Source of the DNA: Falsiroseomonas sp050563525
GTDB lineage: Bacteria > Pseudomonadota > Alphaproteobacteria > Acetobacterales > Acetobacteraceae
Reading direction: 5' to 3'
Assembly (NCBI RefSeq): GCF_050563525.1
Contig: NZ_JBNXUN010000014.1
Span: 62,001 to 126,000, forward strand
Length of the DNA stretch: 64,000 nucleotides
The notes beneath the pieces are model-generated. The model searched no databases, was not told the origin of the DNA, and worked only from the letters and a program-made list of their open reading frames with translations. A program made the translations under genes and the position numbers. This document shows, piece after piece, positions 40,513 through 49,621 of the stretch (within the stretch, counting starts at the first letter, position 1; each line of letters begins with the position of its first letter).

Positions 40513-42111
40513 ATGGTCGACGCCGTCTGGTGGAAGCACGGGATCGTCTACCAGATCTATCCACGGTCCTTCCAGGATGGCAGCGGGGATGGCATCGGCG
40601 ATCTCAGCGGCATCCGCCAGCGCCTGGACCATCCGGAATGGCTCGGCGTCGACGCCATCTGGATCTCACCGATCTACCCTTCGCCAATGGCGGATTTCGG
40701 CTACGACGTGGCGGATTACTGCGAGATCGACCCGGTCTTCGGATCGCTCGATGAATTCGACCTGCTGGTGGCCGAGGCGCACGCGCGCGGGCTCAAGGTC
40801 ATCCTGGATTTCGTGCCGAACCATAGCTCGGACCAGCACCCCTGGTTCCGCGAAAGCCGCGCATCGCGCGCCAACCCGAAGCGGAACTGGTACATCTGGC
40901 GCGACCCGGCCCCGGATGGCGGGCCGCCCAACAACTGGCTGGCCAATTTCGGCGGTAGCGCCTGGACGCTCGATGAACATACAGGCCAGTACTACCACCA
41001 CGCTTTCCTGCCGGAGCAGCCGGACCTGAACTGGCGCAACCCGGAGGTGCGCCGCGCCATGCACGACGCGCTGCGCTTCTGGCTGGATCGCGGCGTGGAT
41101 GGCTTCCGGGTCGATGTCATCTGGCATCTCATCAAGGATGCGCAGTTCCGCGACAACCCGCCCAACCCCGCCTGGCAGCCGCACAACGCCGGCATCGACC
41201 GCCTGCTGCAGGTCCATTCCGCCGACCAGCCGGAGATTCACGCGGTGGTGGCCGAGATGCGCGCGGTGCTGGATGCCTACCCCGACCGCGTCCTGATCGG
41301 CGAGATCTACCTGCCGCTGGAACGGCTTGTGGCGTACTACGGCGCGGAGATGGAGGGCGCGCACCTGCCCTTCAACTTCCAGCTCATCTTCGCGGATTGG
41401 ACGGCGCCGGCGATCGCGAAGCTGATCGCGGAGTATGAAGCCGCACTGCCCGCGGAGGGCTGGCCGAACTGGGTGCTTGGCAACCACGACCAGAAGCGGA
41501 TCGCGACGCGCATCGGCGCGGCGCAGGCACGCATCGCCGCGATGCTGCTGCTGACGCTGCGCGGCACGCCGACACTGTACTACGGCGACGAGATCGGCAT
41601 GGAGAACGTGGCGATCCCAGCGGATCGCGTGCAGGACCCGTGGGAACGGCGCGAGCCCGGCCGTGGCCTGGGCCGCGACCCCGCGCGCACGCCGATGCCG
41701 TGGGACGGCTCGCGCCACGGCGGCTTCACCACCGGCGAGCCGTGGCTGCCGCTATCGCCGGACTTCGCACAGCGCAACGTCGCGCGGCTCGCGGAGGACC
41801 CGCAGTCCATCCTGACGCTATACCGCGACCTCATCGCGCTGCGGCGCGCGCAGGTGGCGCTGCGGGCCGGCGTCCATGTGCCAATCTCCGCCGAGGGTGA
41901 CGTGCTGGTCTATGAACGGCACGACGCCGCCAGCGGATCGCGACTGCGCATCGCGCTGAACTTCGGCGAAGAGACCCGCCGCCTGGATATCGGCCCCGCG
42001 CAGCTGCTGCTGTCGACGGCGCTGGACCGGGCCGGCCACGTCGATGAGGTGGTGCTGCGGCCGGCGGAGGGCGTGATCCTCGCCCCTATCGCCGCTCGCC
42101 GCGCAACCTGA
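40513..42111 (+). CDS. Alpha-glucosidase, GH13 family
   Basis: A 532-residue cytoplasmic glycosidase of the oligo-1,6-glucosidase/alpha-glucosidase type. The start WWKHGIVYQIYPRSFQDGSG is diagnostic. Catalytic residues: nucleophile Asp201 (GFRVDVIWHL), acid/base Glu264 (LIGEIYLPL) and Asp325 (LGNHDQKR). It hydrolyses small alpha-glucosides such as maltose, trehalulose or sucrose; specificity is not readable. The ATG follows GGAGATGC. Its last 26 bp overlap the end of the convergent GH13 gene. Confidence 0.92.
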   Translation: MVDAVWWKHGIVYQIYPRSFQDGSGDGIGDLSGIRQRLDHPEWLGVDAIWISPIYPSPMADFGYDVADYCEIDPVFGSLDEFDLLVAEAHARGLKVILDFVPNHSSDQHPWFRESRASRANPKRNWYIWRDPAPDGGPPNNWLANFGGSAWTLDEHTGQYYHHAFLPEQPDLNWRNPEVRRAMHDALRFWLDRGVDGFRVDVIWHLIKDAQFRDNPPNPAWQPHNAGIDRLLQVHSADQPEIHAVVAEMRAVLDAYPDRVLIGEIYLPLERLVAYYGAEMEGAHLPFNFQLIFADWTAPAIAKLIAEYEAALPAEGWPNWVLGNHDQKRIATRIGAAQARIAAMLLLTLRGTPTLYYGDEIGMENVAIPADRVQDPWERREPGRGLGRDPARTPMPWDGSRHGGFTTGEPWLPLSPDFAQRNVARLAEDPQSILTLYRDLIALRRAQVALRAGVHVPISAEGDVLVYERHDAASGSRLRIALNFGEETRRLDIGPAQLLLSTALDRAGHVDEVVLRPAEGVILAPIAARRAT

Positions 42112-43714
42112 ACCAGCGGAAGCCATAACCCTCCAGCGGAATCGGGCGGGTGGCCGCGTCCCGCTCGGGCAGTTCGGAACTGCCGAGAAGCTGGATCAGG
42201 ATGCCCGGATCGTCCGGCAGGCTGATTTCCACGGGCTCCGCCGCCAGGTTGTGCAGGGTGACCACCACGCCGCCACGCCATTCCGAACGCAGCGCCAGCA
42301 CGCTTGCCACGCCGGTCTCCATCACCTCGCAGGGGCCCCAGCCGATCTCGGGGCAGGCGCGGCGCGTGGCGATCAGGCGGCGGTTGTGTTCGAGAAGGGA
42401 GTCGTGCCGGTTGCGCTGCGCCGCCACGTTCAGCCGCTCGAAGCCGAATTCGCCGCCGCGGACCACCGGCCGCACCAGGCGATCCGTCGGCGCTCCGGAA
42501 AAGCCGCCATTCTCCTCCTCGCTCCACTGCATCGGGGTGCGCACGGGAAAGCGTTCCGGCAGCGACAAATCCTCGCCCATGCCGAGTTCCTCGCCGTACC
42601 AGATCACCGGCGTGCCGGGCAGCGCGAACATCAGGCTGTGCGCCATGGCGATGCGCCGCAGGTCGCCGCCCAGCATCGGCGCGAGGCGACGCCGGATGCC
42701 GCGCTCATAGATCCGCATGTTCTCATCGGGCGCGAAGGCCTCGAACGTCTCGGCGCGCTCGGCCTCCGTCAGCCGGCCGAGATCCAGCTCGTCGTGGTTG
42801 CGCAGGAAGCTGCCCCATTGCGCGATCAGCGGAATCTTCGGCGTATCGCGCATGATGCGCATCACCGGCTCCGCCTCGCCCCGTGCGAGCGCCAGGAAGA
42901 CCTGCTGGTTCAGCACGAAGTTGATGATCATCTGCAACCGGTCGCCGTCGCCGAAATACTCGTCGAGGTCGGACATCTCGATGTTCGCCTCCGCGATCAG
43001 CACGGACTCCGCCTCGCGCCAGTCCAGGAAGTCCCGCATCTCGACCAGGTACTGATGCGGATCGGGACGGTCCTTCGGCGCCTCCACGCCGCGGTACTCG
43101 ATCAGGAACGGCACGGCGTCGAGCCGGAAGCCGGTGGCGCCGAGTTGCAGCCAGAAGCCCATGATGCGCTCGATCTCCTCGCGCACCTCGGGGTTGGCGA
43201 TGTTGAGGTCGGGCTGGTGCTTGTAGAAGCGGTGCATGTACCAGGCCTGCGCCGTGTCGTCCCAGCTCCAGGTCGAATCCTGCTGGCCGGGGAAGACCAT
43301 CCCCTCATGCATGTCGGCGGGTTCTTCCTCCGACCACACGTACCAATCGCGACGCGGGGATCCCGGCTGCCGTGCCTCCTGGAACCAGGGGTGGTCGATC
43401 GAGGTGTGGTTGACCACCAGGTCGACGATGATGCGCAGGCCGCGGTCGCGCGCGGCGTGGGTGAACTCGACGAAGTCGCCCAGTGTGCCGAGGCGCGGAT
43501 CGACGCCATAGTAGTCGGTGATGTCGTAGCCGTTGTCGCGGTTCGGGCTCGGGTGGAAGGGCAGCAGCCAGACGCAGGTCGCACCCAGCGCCTCGATGTG
43601 GTCCAGCCGGTCCGCCAGGCCACGGAAGTCACCGATGCCGTCGCCGTTCGAATCCATGAAGGTCTTGACGTCGAGGCAGTAGATGACCGCGTTCTTGTAC
43701 CACAGGTTGATCAT
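42086..43714 (-). CDS. GH13 alpha-amylase/trehalose-synthase-like protein
   Basis: A 542-residue GH13 enzyme of the trehalose-synthase-like group. It starts LWYKNAVIYCLDVKTFMDSN (TreS has a similar WYK..V.Y..DVK.F). Catalytic residues: Asp in GFRLDAVPFL, Glu in LIAEANIEM and Asp in LRNHDELDL. It lacks the fused maltokinase of some TreS. Either maltose/trehalose interconversion or alpha-glucan hydrolysis is possible. ATG 43714 was chosen because similarity starts there. Confidence 0.88.
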   Translation of the reverse strand: MINLWYKNAVIYCLDVKTFMDSNGDGIGDFRGLADRLDHIEALGATCVWLLPFHPSPNRDNGYDITDYYGVDPRLGTLGDFVEFTHAARDRGLRIIVDLVVNHTSIDHPWFQEARQPGSPRRDWYVWSEEEPADMHEGMVFPGQQDSTWSWDDTAQAWYMHRFYKHQPDLNIANPEVREEIERIMGFWLQLGATGFRLDAVPFLIEYRGVEAPKDRPDPHQYLVEMRDFLDWREAESVLIAEANIEMSDLDEYFGDGDRLQMIINFVLNQQVFLALARGEAEPVMRIMRDTPKIPLIAQWGSFLRNHDELDLGRLTEAERAETFEAFAPDENMRIYERGIRRRLAPMLGGDLRRIAMAHSLMFALPGTPVIWYGEELGMGEDLSLPERFPVRTPMQWSEEENGGFSGAPTDRLVRPVVRGGEFGFERLNVAAQRNRHDSLLEHNRRLIATRRACPEIGWGPCEVMETGVASVLALRSEWRGGVVVTLHNLAAEPVEISLPDDPGILIQLLGSSELPERDAATRPIPLEGYGFRWFRLRGERR

Positions 43715-43890
43715 GGCGCGTCCCTGCATGGCTTCCGGGACGGCAACCGCCCCGGCATCCAATGGTTCCGCGAATCGGCATCTGCCAGCTTCCGGAGACG
43801 AGCCGGCGGCAACGTATTCCTCTCCCGGCCGTTCACATGCGGCGAGGTCGGGGCCGGCGCACTGCCAGCAAGTCAGAGTCGAAGGGGCGC

Positions 43891-44643
43891 ATGGGGATCG
43901 AGACGGAACATCGCCGCCGGCATCCGGCAGAATGGCTGGTCCGGGCGCTGGCCTCCTTCGGCGAGCGGATGGAACTGGGGACCGTGATCCTGCTGCTTCT
44001 GCTGGCCGGAAGCGCCTGGGGCTTCATCGAGCTCGCCGACGCAGTGGTGGAGGGCGAGACGCTGGCGATCGATCGCGCGCTGCTCCTCGCGCTGCGTTCC
44101 GCGGCCGATCCGGCGGACCCGCTGGGGCCCGGATGGCTTGTGGAAATGGGGCGGGACATCACCGCGCTCGGTGGCGTGGCCGTGCTGGTGCTGCTGATCC
44201 TCGCCGTCTCGGCGTTCATGGCACTGCGACGGCTGTGGCACGCGGCGGGGCTGCTTCTCGCCGCCGTGGGCAGCGGCATCCTGGCGAGCACCCTGCTGAA
44301 GGCGGCCTTCGACCGCACCCGCCCGGACCTGGTGCCGCACGGCTCCTACGTCTCCACCGCCAGCTTCCCGAGCGGGCATTCCATGATGGCGGCGGTGGTC
44401 TACCTGACCCTCGGCGTTTTGCTGGCGCGCGTGGAGCCGGATGGGCGGGTCAAGGTCTTCGTGCTCGGCTGCGCCGTGCTGCTGACGCTGCTGGTCGGCG
44501 TCAGCCGCGTCTACCTCGGCGTCCACTGGCCGACGGATGTGCTGGCCGGCTGGACGGTCGGCGCCGGCTGGGCGCTGCTGTTCTGGCTCATCGCCCGCGC
44601 GCTGCAACGGCGCGGCCGGATCGAGACCGACACCGGCGGCTGA
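43891..44643 (+). CDS. PAP2-family membrane phosphatase
   Basis: A 250-residue inner-membrane phosphatase with about six helices. The three phosphatase motifs are present: KAAFDRTRPDL (KxxxxxxRP), ASFPSGHSM (PSGH) and SRVYLGVHWPTDVLAG (SRxxxxxHxxxD). Typical substrates are undecaprenyl pyrophosphate or phosphatidyl phosphates. ATG 43891 follows GAAGGGGCGC. Its last 133 bp overlap the convergent alpha/beta hydrolase gene. Confidence 0.9.
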   Translation: MGIETEHRRRHPAEWLVRALASFGERMELGTVILLLLLAGSAWGFIELADAVVEGETLAIDRALLLALRSAADPADPLGPGWLVEMGRDITALGGVAVLVLLILAVSAFMALRRLWHAAGLLLAAVGSGILASTLLKAAFDRTRPDLVPHGSYVSTASFPSGHSMMAAVVYLTLGVLLARVEPDGRVKVFVLGCAVLLTLLVGVSRVYLGVHWPTDVLAGWTVGAGWALLFWLIARALQRRGRIETDTGG

Positions 44644-45506
44644 TCCGCCTCGTCACCCAGCAGGAAGGGCAGGATGGCGCGGCGAAGCTGGCGCGGGTGG
44701 GAGTAGTTCATGCCATGCGCCGCGCCCGGCACGATGGCGAGGTGCCCGCGGGGCAGCAGCCGTGCCATGCGTTCCGCCCAGCCACGCGGCACCAGGTAGT
44801 CCCGCGCGCCGAGGACGATCAGCGTGGGCACCGTGATGCGCGGCAGGCCGTCCGCCACGCGATAGCGGGTCATGTGCCGAAAGGTGGCCGCATAGCGCCA
44901 CACCCCGGCCCGCAGGTAGTCGGCCACCGCGACCAGCCCGATCGAGGGCCGCTCGAACAGTGCCGTCAGGAAGAACAGCGCCACCTGGCGCGGCGCCGAG
45001 GCATGCTCCGGATCCGGGGTCGGTCCCTGCAGGACCAGCCGCTCGACCAGGTCCGGGCGCCGCAGGGCGAGTTCCACCAGCACCTCGCAGCCCAGCGAAT
45101 TGCCCACCAGCATGGCGCGCCGGATGCCGCTGGCGTCCATCCAGCCGGCCAGCGCATCGGCCATCCCGGGCACCGTCAGGACCTGCGGCGGATCGCCGCT
45201 CCGCCCGAAGCCGGGCAGATCGGGCGCGAAGACCGGCAGGTCGCCGGCCAGTTCGCGTGCCAGCGGCGCCATGTAGCGGCTCGACATGCCGAGGCCATGC
45301 ACCAGGACAACCGGCAGCCGCCCTGTGCCGGCCCGCGGCCCGGTGGCGACCAGGGCGTGCAGCGGGATGCCGTCCACCCGGGTCCAGCGACTGGCAAGGC
45401 GGCCTGCCGGCCCCAGCCCAGCCGGCACACGGCGCCCGGCATACAGGCCCAGGAGAACGCCCGCGAGACCTGCGGCCACCAGGACGGCTGTCGGAAGGCT
45501 ACGCAT
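44511..45506 (-). CDS. Alpha/beta hydrolase with N-terminal membrane anchor
   Basis: A 331-residue protein. One hydrophobic segment lies at about residues 5-25 and the hydrolase fold from 55. Oxyanion motif VLVHGLGMSSRY, nucleophile elbow LVGNSLGCEVLVE (Ser), acid Asp in VLGARDYLVP and His in PGAAHGMNYSHP are all present. Substrate unknown. The final 45 residues are read antisense to the conserved PAP2 C-terminus and are probably a recently extended tail after loss of an earlier stop. Confidence 0.88.
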   Translation of the reverse strand: MRSLPTAVLVAAGLAGVLLGLYAGRRVPAGLGPAGRLASRWTRVDGIPLHALVATGPRAGTGRLPVVLVHGLGMSSRYMAPLARELAGDLPVFAPDLPGFGRSGDPPQVLTVPGMADALAGWMDASGIRRAMLVGNSLGCEVLVELALRRPDLVERLVLQGPTPDPEHASAPRQVALFFLTALFERPSIGLVAVADYLRAGVWRYAATFRHMTRYRVADGLPRITVPTLIVLGARDYLVPRGWAERMARLLPRGHLAIVPGAAHGMNYSHPRQLRRAILPFLLGDEADQPPVSVSIRPRRCSARAMSQNSSAQPAPTVQPASTSVGQWTPR

Positions 45507-45599
45507 GCGGTCGTCCGATCGAGCCTGCCGGATCCTGGTCATCCCCGACAACGCGCCAGCCGAGAGGCTGTTGCCTCCGCCGGCAACCGCCCGGCCTGT

Positions 45600-46415
45600 C
45601 TAGGCCGCCTGCGCGCCGGCGACCGCCAAGGGCGGGATGCCGAAGCCCGCGAGGCGCGCCAGCCCCGCGGGATCCTTGACGCACGGGATGAACAGGAAGT
45701 CGTTGATGTAGTGACTGGGATGCGGGTCGTTCGGCCCGAAGCGGGGCTGGTCCACCTCCGGCCGGAACTCCGCCGCATCCCGCAACCGCCCCGCATCCAG
45801 CATGAAGGCGCGGTAGCCGAACTGGTCCAGCCATCCGATGGTCTTGCGCACGCCGCCCGGGCGATGCCGCTCCTCCATCTCGATGAGCAGGATCGGGTGG
45901 TCCCGTCGTAACAGCGCCTCCGCCCCGGCCAGGGCCGCGGCCTCGTGCCCCTCGACGTCCATCTTGATGAAGCCGACCGGTCCAAGCCCCAGCGCATCCA
46001 GCCTCTCCCGCCGCACCGCGACCTGGCGGCCGGGCGCCTGGGTGGCCGGGTTGCCGGCCTCGATCGTGGCGAGGGCGGAGGAGGCATCGGGGATGTGCAG
46101 CATCACCTCCCCGGCCTCGTCGGACAGGGCAAGGTCGTGGATGACGTGGCGCATCCCGAAGGCGGAGCGCAGGAATTGCACCTTTGCCGGATTGGGTTCG
46201 ACGATGTGCAACTGGCGGACGCAGCGCCCCATGGCGGCGGCGAACAGCCCCCAGGAGCCGCCGATGTCGACGCCGATCCTGCCCGGATCGGACAGGCCGC
46301 GCGCCAGGTGCAGCGCGAAGCGGGTCTCCCGGCTGCGCCAGGCTGCGAGGCGCCAGGCCATATCCGGGCTGAAGCGGAAGGTCGCCAGCTTGACGCTCAT
46401 GGACAGGCTGCTCAT
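45600..46415 (-). CDS. FkbM-family SAM methyltransferase
   Basis: A 271-residue methyltransferase. SAM-binding VDIGGSWGLFAAAM at about residues 48-61, acidic IVEPNPAKVQFL, and the FkbM signature GFIKMDVEGHEAAALAGA followed by ILLIEMEERH. In polysaccharide loci such enzymes O-methylate sugars. It is divergent from the flippase with 179 bp between them; a second FkbM gene lies on the other side of the flippase. Confidence 0.9.
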   Translation of the reverse strand: MSSLSMSVKLATFRFSPDMAWRLAAWRSRETRFALHLARGLSDPGRIGVDIGGSWGLFAAAMGRCVRQLHIVEPNPAKVQFLRSAFGMRHVIHDLALSDEAGEVMLHIPDASSALATIEAGNPATQAPGRQVAVRRERLDALGLGPVGFIKMDVEGHEAAALAGAEALLRRDHPILLIEMEERHRPGGVRKTIGWLDQFGYRAFMLDAGRLRDAAEFRPEVDQPRFGPNDPHPSHYINDFLFIPCVKDPAGLARLAGFGIPPLAVAGAQAA

Positions 46416-46561
46416 ACGCGATCCATCGTGCCAATCGCCCCCAGATCAATTCGGAGTTGCGCGGGGCAGGGTGTATCGCATGCGTGGGTGCGGACGCCCA
46501 TAGCCGTCCCTGGACAGCCAACAACGGGACATCGGGCAACGGCTCGGCGGGACCGGGCGGT

Positions 46562-46578
46562 CACCCGCATGGCGGGTG
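46562..46578 (+). promoter_or_regulatory. Hairpin before flippase ribosome site
   Basis: CACCCGC-ATG-GCGGGTG, a 7-bp stem with a 3-nt loop just upstream of the GGAAGGA ribosome site of the flippase gene. It may modulate translation or be incidental in GC-rich DNA. Confidence 0.3.
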
Positions 46579-46594
46579 CGCCGGGAAGGACTGC

Positions 46595-47878
46595 ATGACA
46601 GGGCCGAGGCCGCTTCCCACGATCGCCGCCTCGCTGCTCCGGCTCGGCCTGGGGCTGGGTACGCGGGGGCTGGAGATCCTCGGCAAGCTCGGCCTCTACG
46701 TCCTGGTGGCGCAGAGCCTGGGGCTGGCCGATGCGGGACTGTACTTCATCGCCCTGGCCTGGGGCGGGTTGGGCGGCACACTTGCGCGCGGCGGGCTGGA
46801 ACGCGCCGCGATGTACCGCATCCCGGCCGAACTGGCCGTCGGTGACGGCGCCGCGGCGTGGCGGGTCCTCCGCCTCGCCCTGCTCGGCGCCTTTCTCGGC
46901 GGCTGCGCCGTGGGCGGGGCCACCAGCCTGGCCGGTCCATGGGTGGCGCATGCGGTGCTGGCGCAACCCGCGCTGGCGCCCGTGCTGGTGCTGACCGGCG
47001 TCCTGGTGCTGGCCGACGCACTCGCCCTCACCACCGGGAGCATATTGGCCGGCTTGCACCGCAACGTCGCGGCGCAGCTCACCGGCGCATCGCTTTGGCC
47101 AGGGCTTGCGCTGGTGGCGCTGTGGCTGTGGCCGGGCGCGGATTTGGGGGATGCGCTGGTCCTCACGATCCTCGCGCGGTTCCTGACCTTCGCCATGGGG
47201 CTCGGCATGATCCGGGCCGAGCGCGCGCGGTTCCAGGCGCGCCGCGCGTCAGCGGCGCCGGCGACGCCGCTGCTGCGCCTCGCCCTGCCGTTGCTGGGCG
47301 TGGAGCTGGTGCAGGTCTCCCTGGTCACCATGCCGACGCTGATCCTGGCGGCCTTCGCGGCGCCGGAGGCGGTGGCCTATTTCAGCATGGCGAGCCGGCT
47401 TTCCGTGCTGACCTGGGTCATCCTGGTCAGCGTCGCGACCATCGCCGCGCCGCGCATGGCGGAACAGTATCGCCTGGAGGAGTGGGACCGGCTGCGCCAG
47501 ACGCAGCGCGCCGCGCGCTGGTCCTCCGCCCTGCTCGCGGTGCCGCCGTTGCTGGGGATGATCGTGCTGGCGCCCTGGCTGCTGGGGCTTCCGGGGGCGG
47601 GGTTCGAGCCGGGCGCGGCCGCTTTGCGCATCCTCTGCCTCGGGCAGATCGTGAATGCGCTGTTGGCCTGCCGCGACACGCTGCTCGCCAATACCGGGCA
47701 TGGCGACGACCTGCTGCGGGTGAACATGGTCCAGCTTGCGGTGGCCGCGGTGCTGGCCGTCACCACCATCCCCTGGCTGGGCGCCGAGGGTGCGGCGGCG
47801 ATGACGGCGATCAGCATCGGGCTGGGTGCCATCCTGCAAAGCCGGATCGCGCGCCGCCGGGTGCCGCGGGCCTTCTGA
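46595..47878 (+). CDS. Wzx-type polysaccharide flippase
   Basis: A 427-residue polytopic inner-membrane protein with about twelve helices, of the MATE/Wzx (MOP) superfamily. N-terminal ASLLRLGLGLGTRGLEILGKLGLYVLVAQSLG, with AYFSMASRLSVLTWVILVSV in the second half. It is expected to move lipid-linked oligosaccharide repeat units across the membrane. Flanked by two FkbM methyltransferase genes. ATG 46595 has a good GGAAGGA site. Confidence 0.85.
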   Translation: MTGPRPLPTIAASLLRLGLGLGTRGLEILGKLGLYVLVAQSLGLADAGLYFIALAWGGLGGTLARGGLERAAMYRIPAELAVGDGAAAWRVLRLALLGAFLGGCAVGGATSLAGPWVAHAVLAQPALAPVLVLTGVLVLADALALTTGSILAGLHRNVAAQLTGASLWPGLALVALWLWPGADLGDALVLTILARFLTFAMGLGMIRAERARFQARRASAAPATPLLRLALPLLGVELVQVSLVTMPTLILAAFAAPEAVAYFSMASRLSVLTWVILVSVATIAAPRMAEQYRLEEWDRLRQTQRAARWSSALLAVPPLLGMIVLAPWLLGLPGAGFEPGAAALRILCLGQIVNALLACRDTLLANTGHGDDLLRVNMVQLAVAAVLAVTTIPWLGAEGAAAMTAISIGLGAILQSRIARRRVPRAF

Positions 47879-47902
47879 GCCCATCCCCTTCCGATGCGGG
47901 AT

Positions 47903-48802
47903 CTACAGGCCCCTCGGCTGGGGCCCCTCGGGATGCACCGCCAGCAGATTGCCATGCTGGTCCGGCTGGCGGTCGACCGGGACCAGGCGGCCCGCCTCGA
48001 CCCTGTGGATGCGATAGCCCGTGGCGAGCAGCAGGTCGAAGACATCGTGGCTCGCGCCATTCGCCTCCAGCGCGGCGGCGGCGTTGATCTCGAAGATGAT
48101 CATGGGCTTCAGGCGCGCGAGGCTCGCCGCCCCGCCGCGCAGCACCGCAAGTTCCAGCCCCTCCACGTCCATCTTGATGAGGTCCAGCCGCGTTGCTCCG
48201 GCCTCGTCGAGGATCGAATCCAGGGTTCGCGTCACCACCTGCTCGCTCGCGACATCGCCCTTTTGTGGAAGCAGCGAGAAGGCCTGCGGGTCGTTGCCGA
48301 GCGCGACGTGGTAAAGCTGCGCCACGCCCTCCTCGGCCGCGAGCGCCACCGGCAGGACCGTGACCTGCGGCATGTCGTTGAGCGCGAGGTTGGCGCGCAG
48401 GGCCCGCAGCGCCTCGCGCCCCGGCTCCACCGCGATCACCCGCCCGCTGCGCCCGACCAGCGTTGCCGCCCGCAGCGTGTAGATGCCGATATTCGCGCCG
48501 ATATCCAGCATCTGCCCCCCGGGGCCGATCAGGCGGTCCAGCAGCGCCAGTTCCGGCTCCGACCGGTCGCGCATCAGGTAGATGCTGACGCTGGTGTAGC
48601 GCCCGCCTGCCGGGACATGCAGCCTTTCGCCATCGGGTGTCAGGTGAACCAGGGTCTCCCGCCCACGCAGCACATGCCAGCCCAGGCCGAGGCTGCGCCC
48701 CGTCACGACCAGTGGCTTTTCGCGAAAGCCGGGATGCCTCCAGAGCTTGTTCAGCTTGGCGGCCAAAGCCTGCAACATGAATTTCTCCGGCCTGAGCGAC
48801 AT
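47903..48802 (-). CDS. FkbM-family SAM methyltransferase
   Basis: A 299-residue methyltransferase. SAM site MLDIGANIGIYTLRAATLVG, then VIAVEPGREALRALRANLAL and the FkbM block LDLIKMDVEGLELAVLRGG with MIIFEINAAAALE. The N-terminal 70 residues are specific to this copy. It is convergent with the flippase gene (24 bp). Likely sugar O-methylation in surface glycan assembly. ATG 48802 was taken; ATG 48778 is possible. Confidence 0.88.
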   Translation of the reverse strand: MSLRPEKFMLQALAAKLNKLWRHPGFREKPLVVTGRSLGLGWHVLRGRETLVHLTPDGERLHVPAGGRYTSVSIYLMRDRSEPELALLDRLIGPGGQMLDIGANIGIYTLRAATLVGRSGRVIAVEPGREALRALRANLALNDMPQVTVLPVALAAEEGVAQLYHVALGNDPQAFSLLPQKGDVASEQVVTRTLDSILDEAGATRLDLIKMDVEGLELAVLRGGAASLARLKPMIIFEINAAAALEANGASHDVFDLLLATGYRIHRVEAGRLVPVDRQPDQHGNLLAVHPEGPQPRGL

Positions 48803-49039
48803 CGCGATGGCGGGCAGCGTTCGCCGCGCCGGACCGCAGTTTGACCGATCATTCCGCCCAAGGCCAGTTGGCGACGCCCGGTGGCAGCCGCGCTGCCGGC
48901 AGGTGCGCGTCATCGGACGTGTCGCGCACCGGCGGGTCGCGACCAATCCCGCCGCCCCGCGGAGAGCCAATGTGGCAGGCAGGGTCCTTGCCGACCAGGC
49001 ATTACCCCGGCCCACGCGGCGCCCGAAAGCCGGTGGCAC

Positions 49040-49423
49040 TCAGCGGCGGGCGCCGCGCGCCTTGGAATAGCCGTCCGCATCCATCGATCGTCCAACGTTG
49101 CCGCCGCGGGCATAGACGTCGCCCACCACGCGCCCGTAGCGGTCGCGATGGTGCGGCACGACAGTGACGGTGCCGCCCCGCGTGCGGCGACCCAACTCGC
49201 GTTGCGCGGCCCGATAGCCGCGCTCACCCCGTTCCGGCGTATCGACGCCACGGAGGCGGATCCGGCCCTGCCGGCATGCGAGGGTATCACCATCCACCGG
49301 ACGACAGCCCGTGTAGCGCTGCGGTGCGGCCTGCATGGTGCGTGGCGGCTCGCGCCACTGCGCGTAGGACGGGGCGGACAGCGAAGCCGCGACGGCCAGG
49401 CCCAGGAGAAACTGCCGAAGCAT
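49040..49423 (-). CDS. Secreted thermonuclease-like (SNase) protein
   Basis: A 127-residue exported protein with a signal peptide (residues 1-22 ending SYAQW). The nuclease core has VDGDTLACRQGRIRLRGVDTPERG, corresponding to the catalytic Arg and Glu of staphylococcal nuclease, and the second Arg in DRYGRVVG. It is shorter than a full SNase and lacks the C-terminal helix region, so activity is uncertain. Divergent from the following Bug receptor gene. Confidence 0.75.
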   Translation of the reverse strand: MLRQFLLGLAVAASLSAPSYAQWREPPRTMQAAPQRYTGCRPVDGDTLACRQGRIRLRGVDTPERGERGYRAAQRELGRRTRGGTVTVVPHHRDRYGRVVGDVYARGGNVGRSMDADGYSKARGARR

Positions 49424-49621
49424 CAAGGCGGAAGTCCTTTGATCTGTGTCGGCCAAGCCTAGCGGCGGCGTCCCGCCGGCCAAGGGCAGGCCGCCATCGC
49501 CATGGCACGCGAGGCCCACCGCGCCAGGCCTGCCGGGTGCTGGCGCCGCGGGACCGAAGCCGCCAGGATTGCGGGGCAAGGGCCGCGGCACCACGACCGG
49601 CGGCCAGGGAGAGGAAACGAG

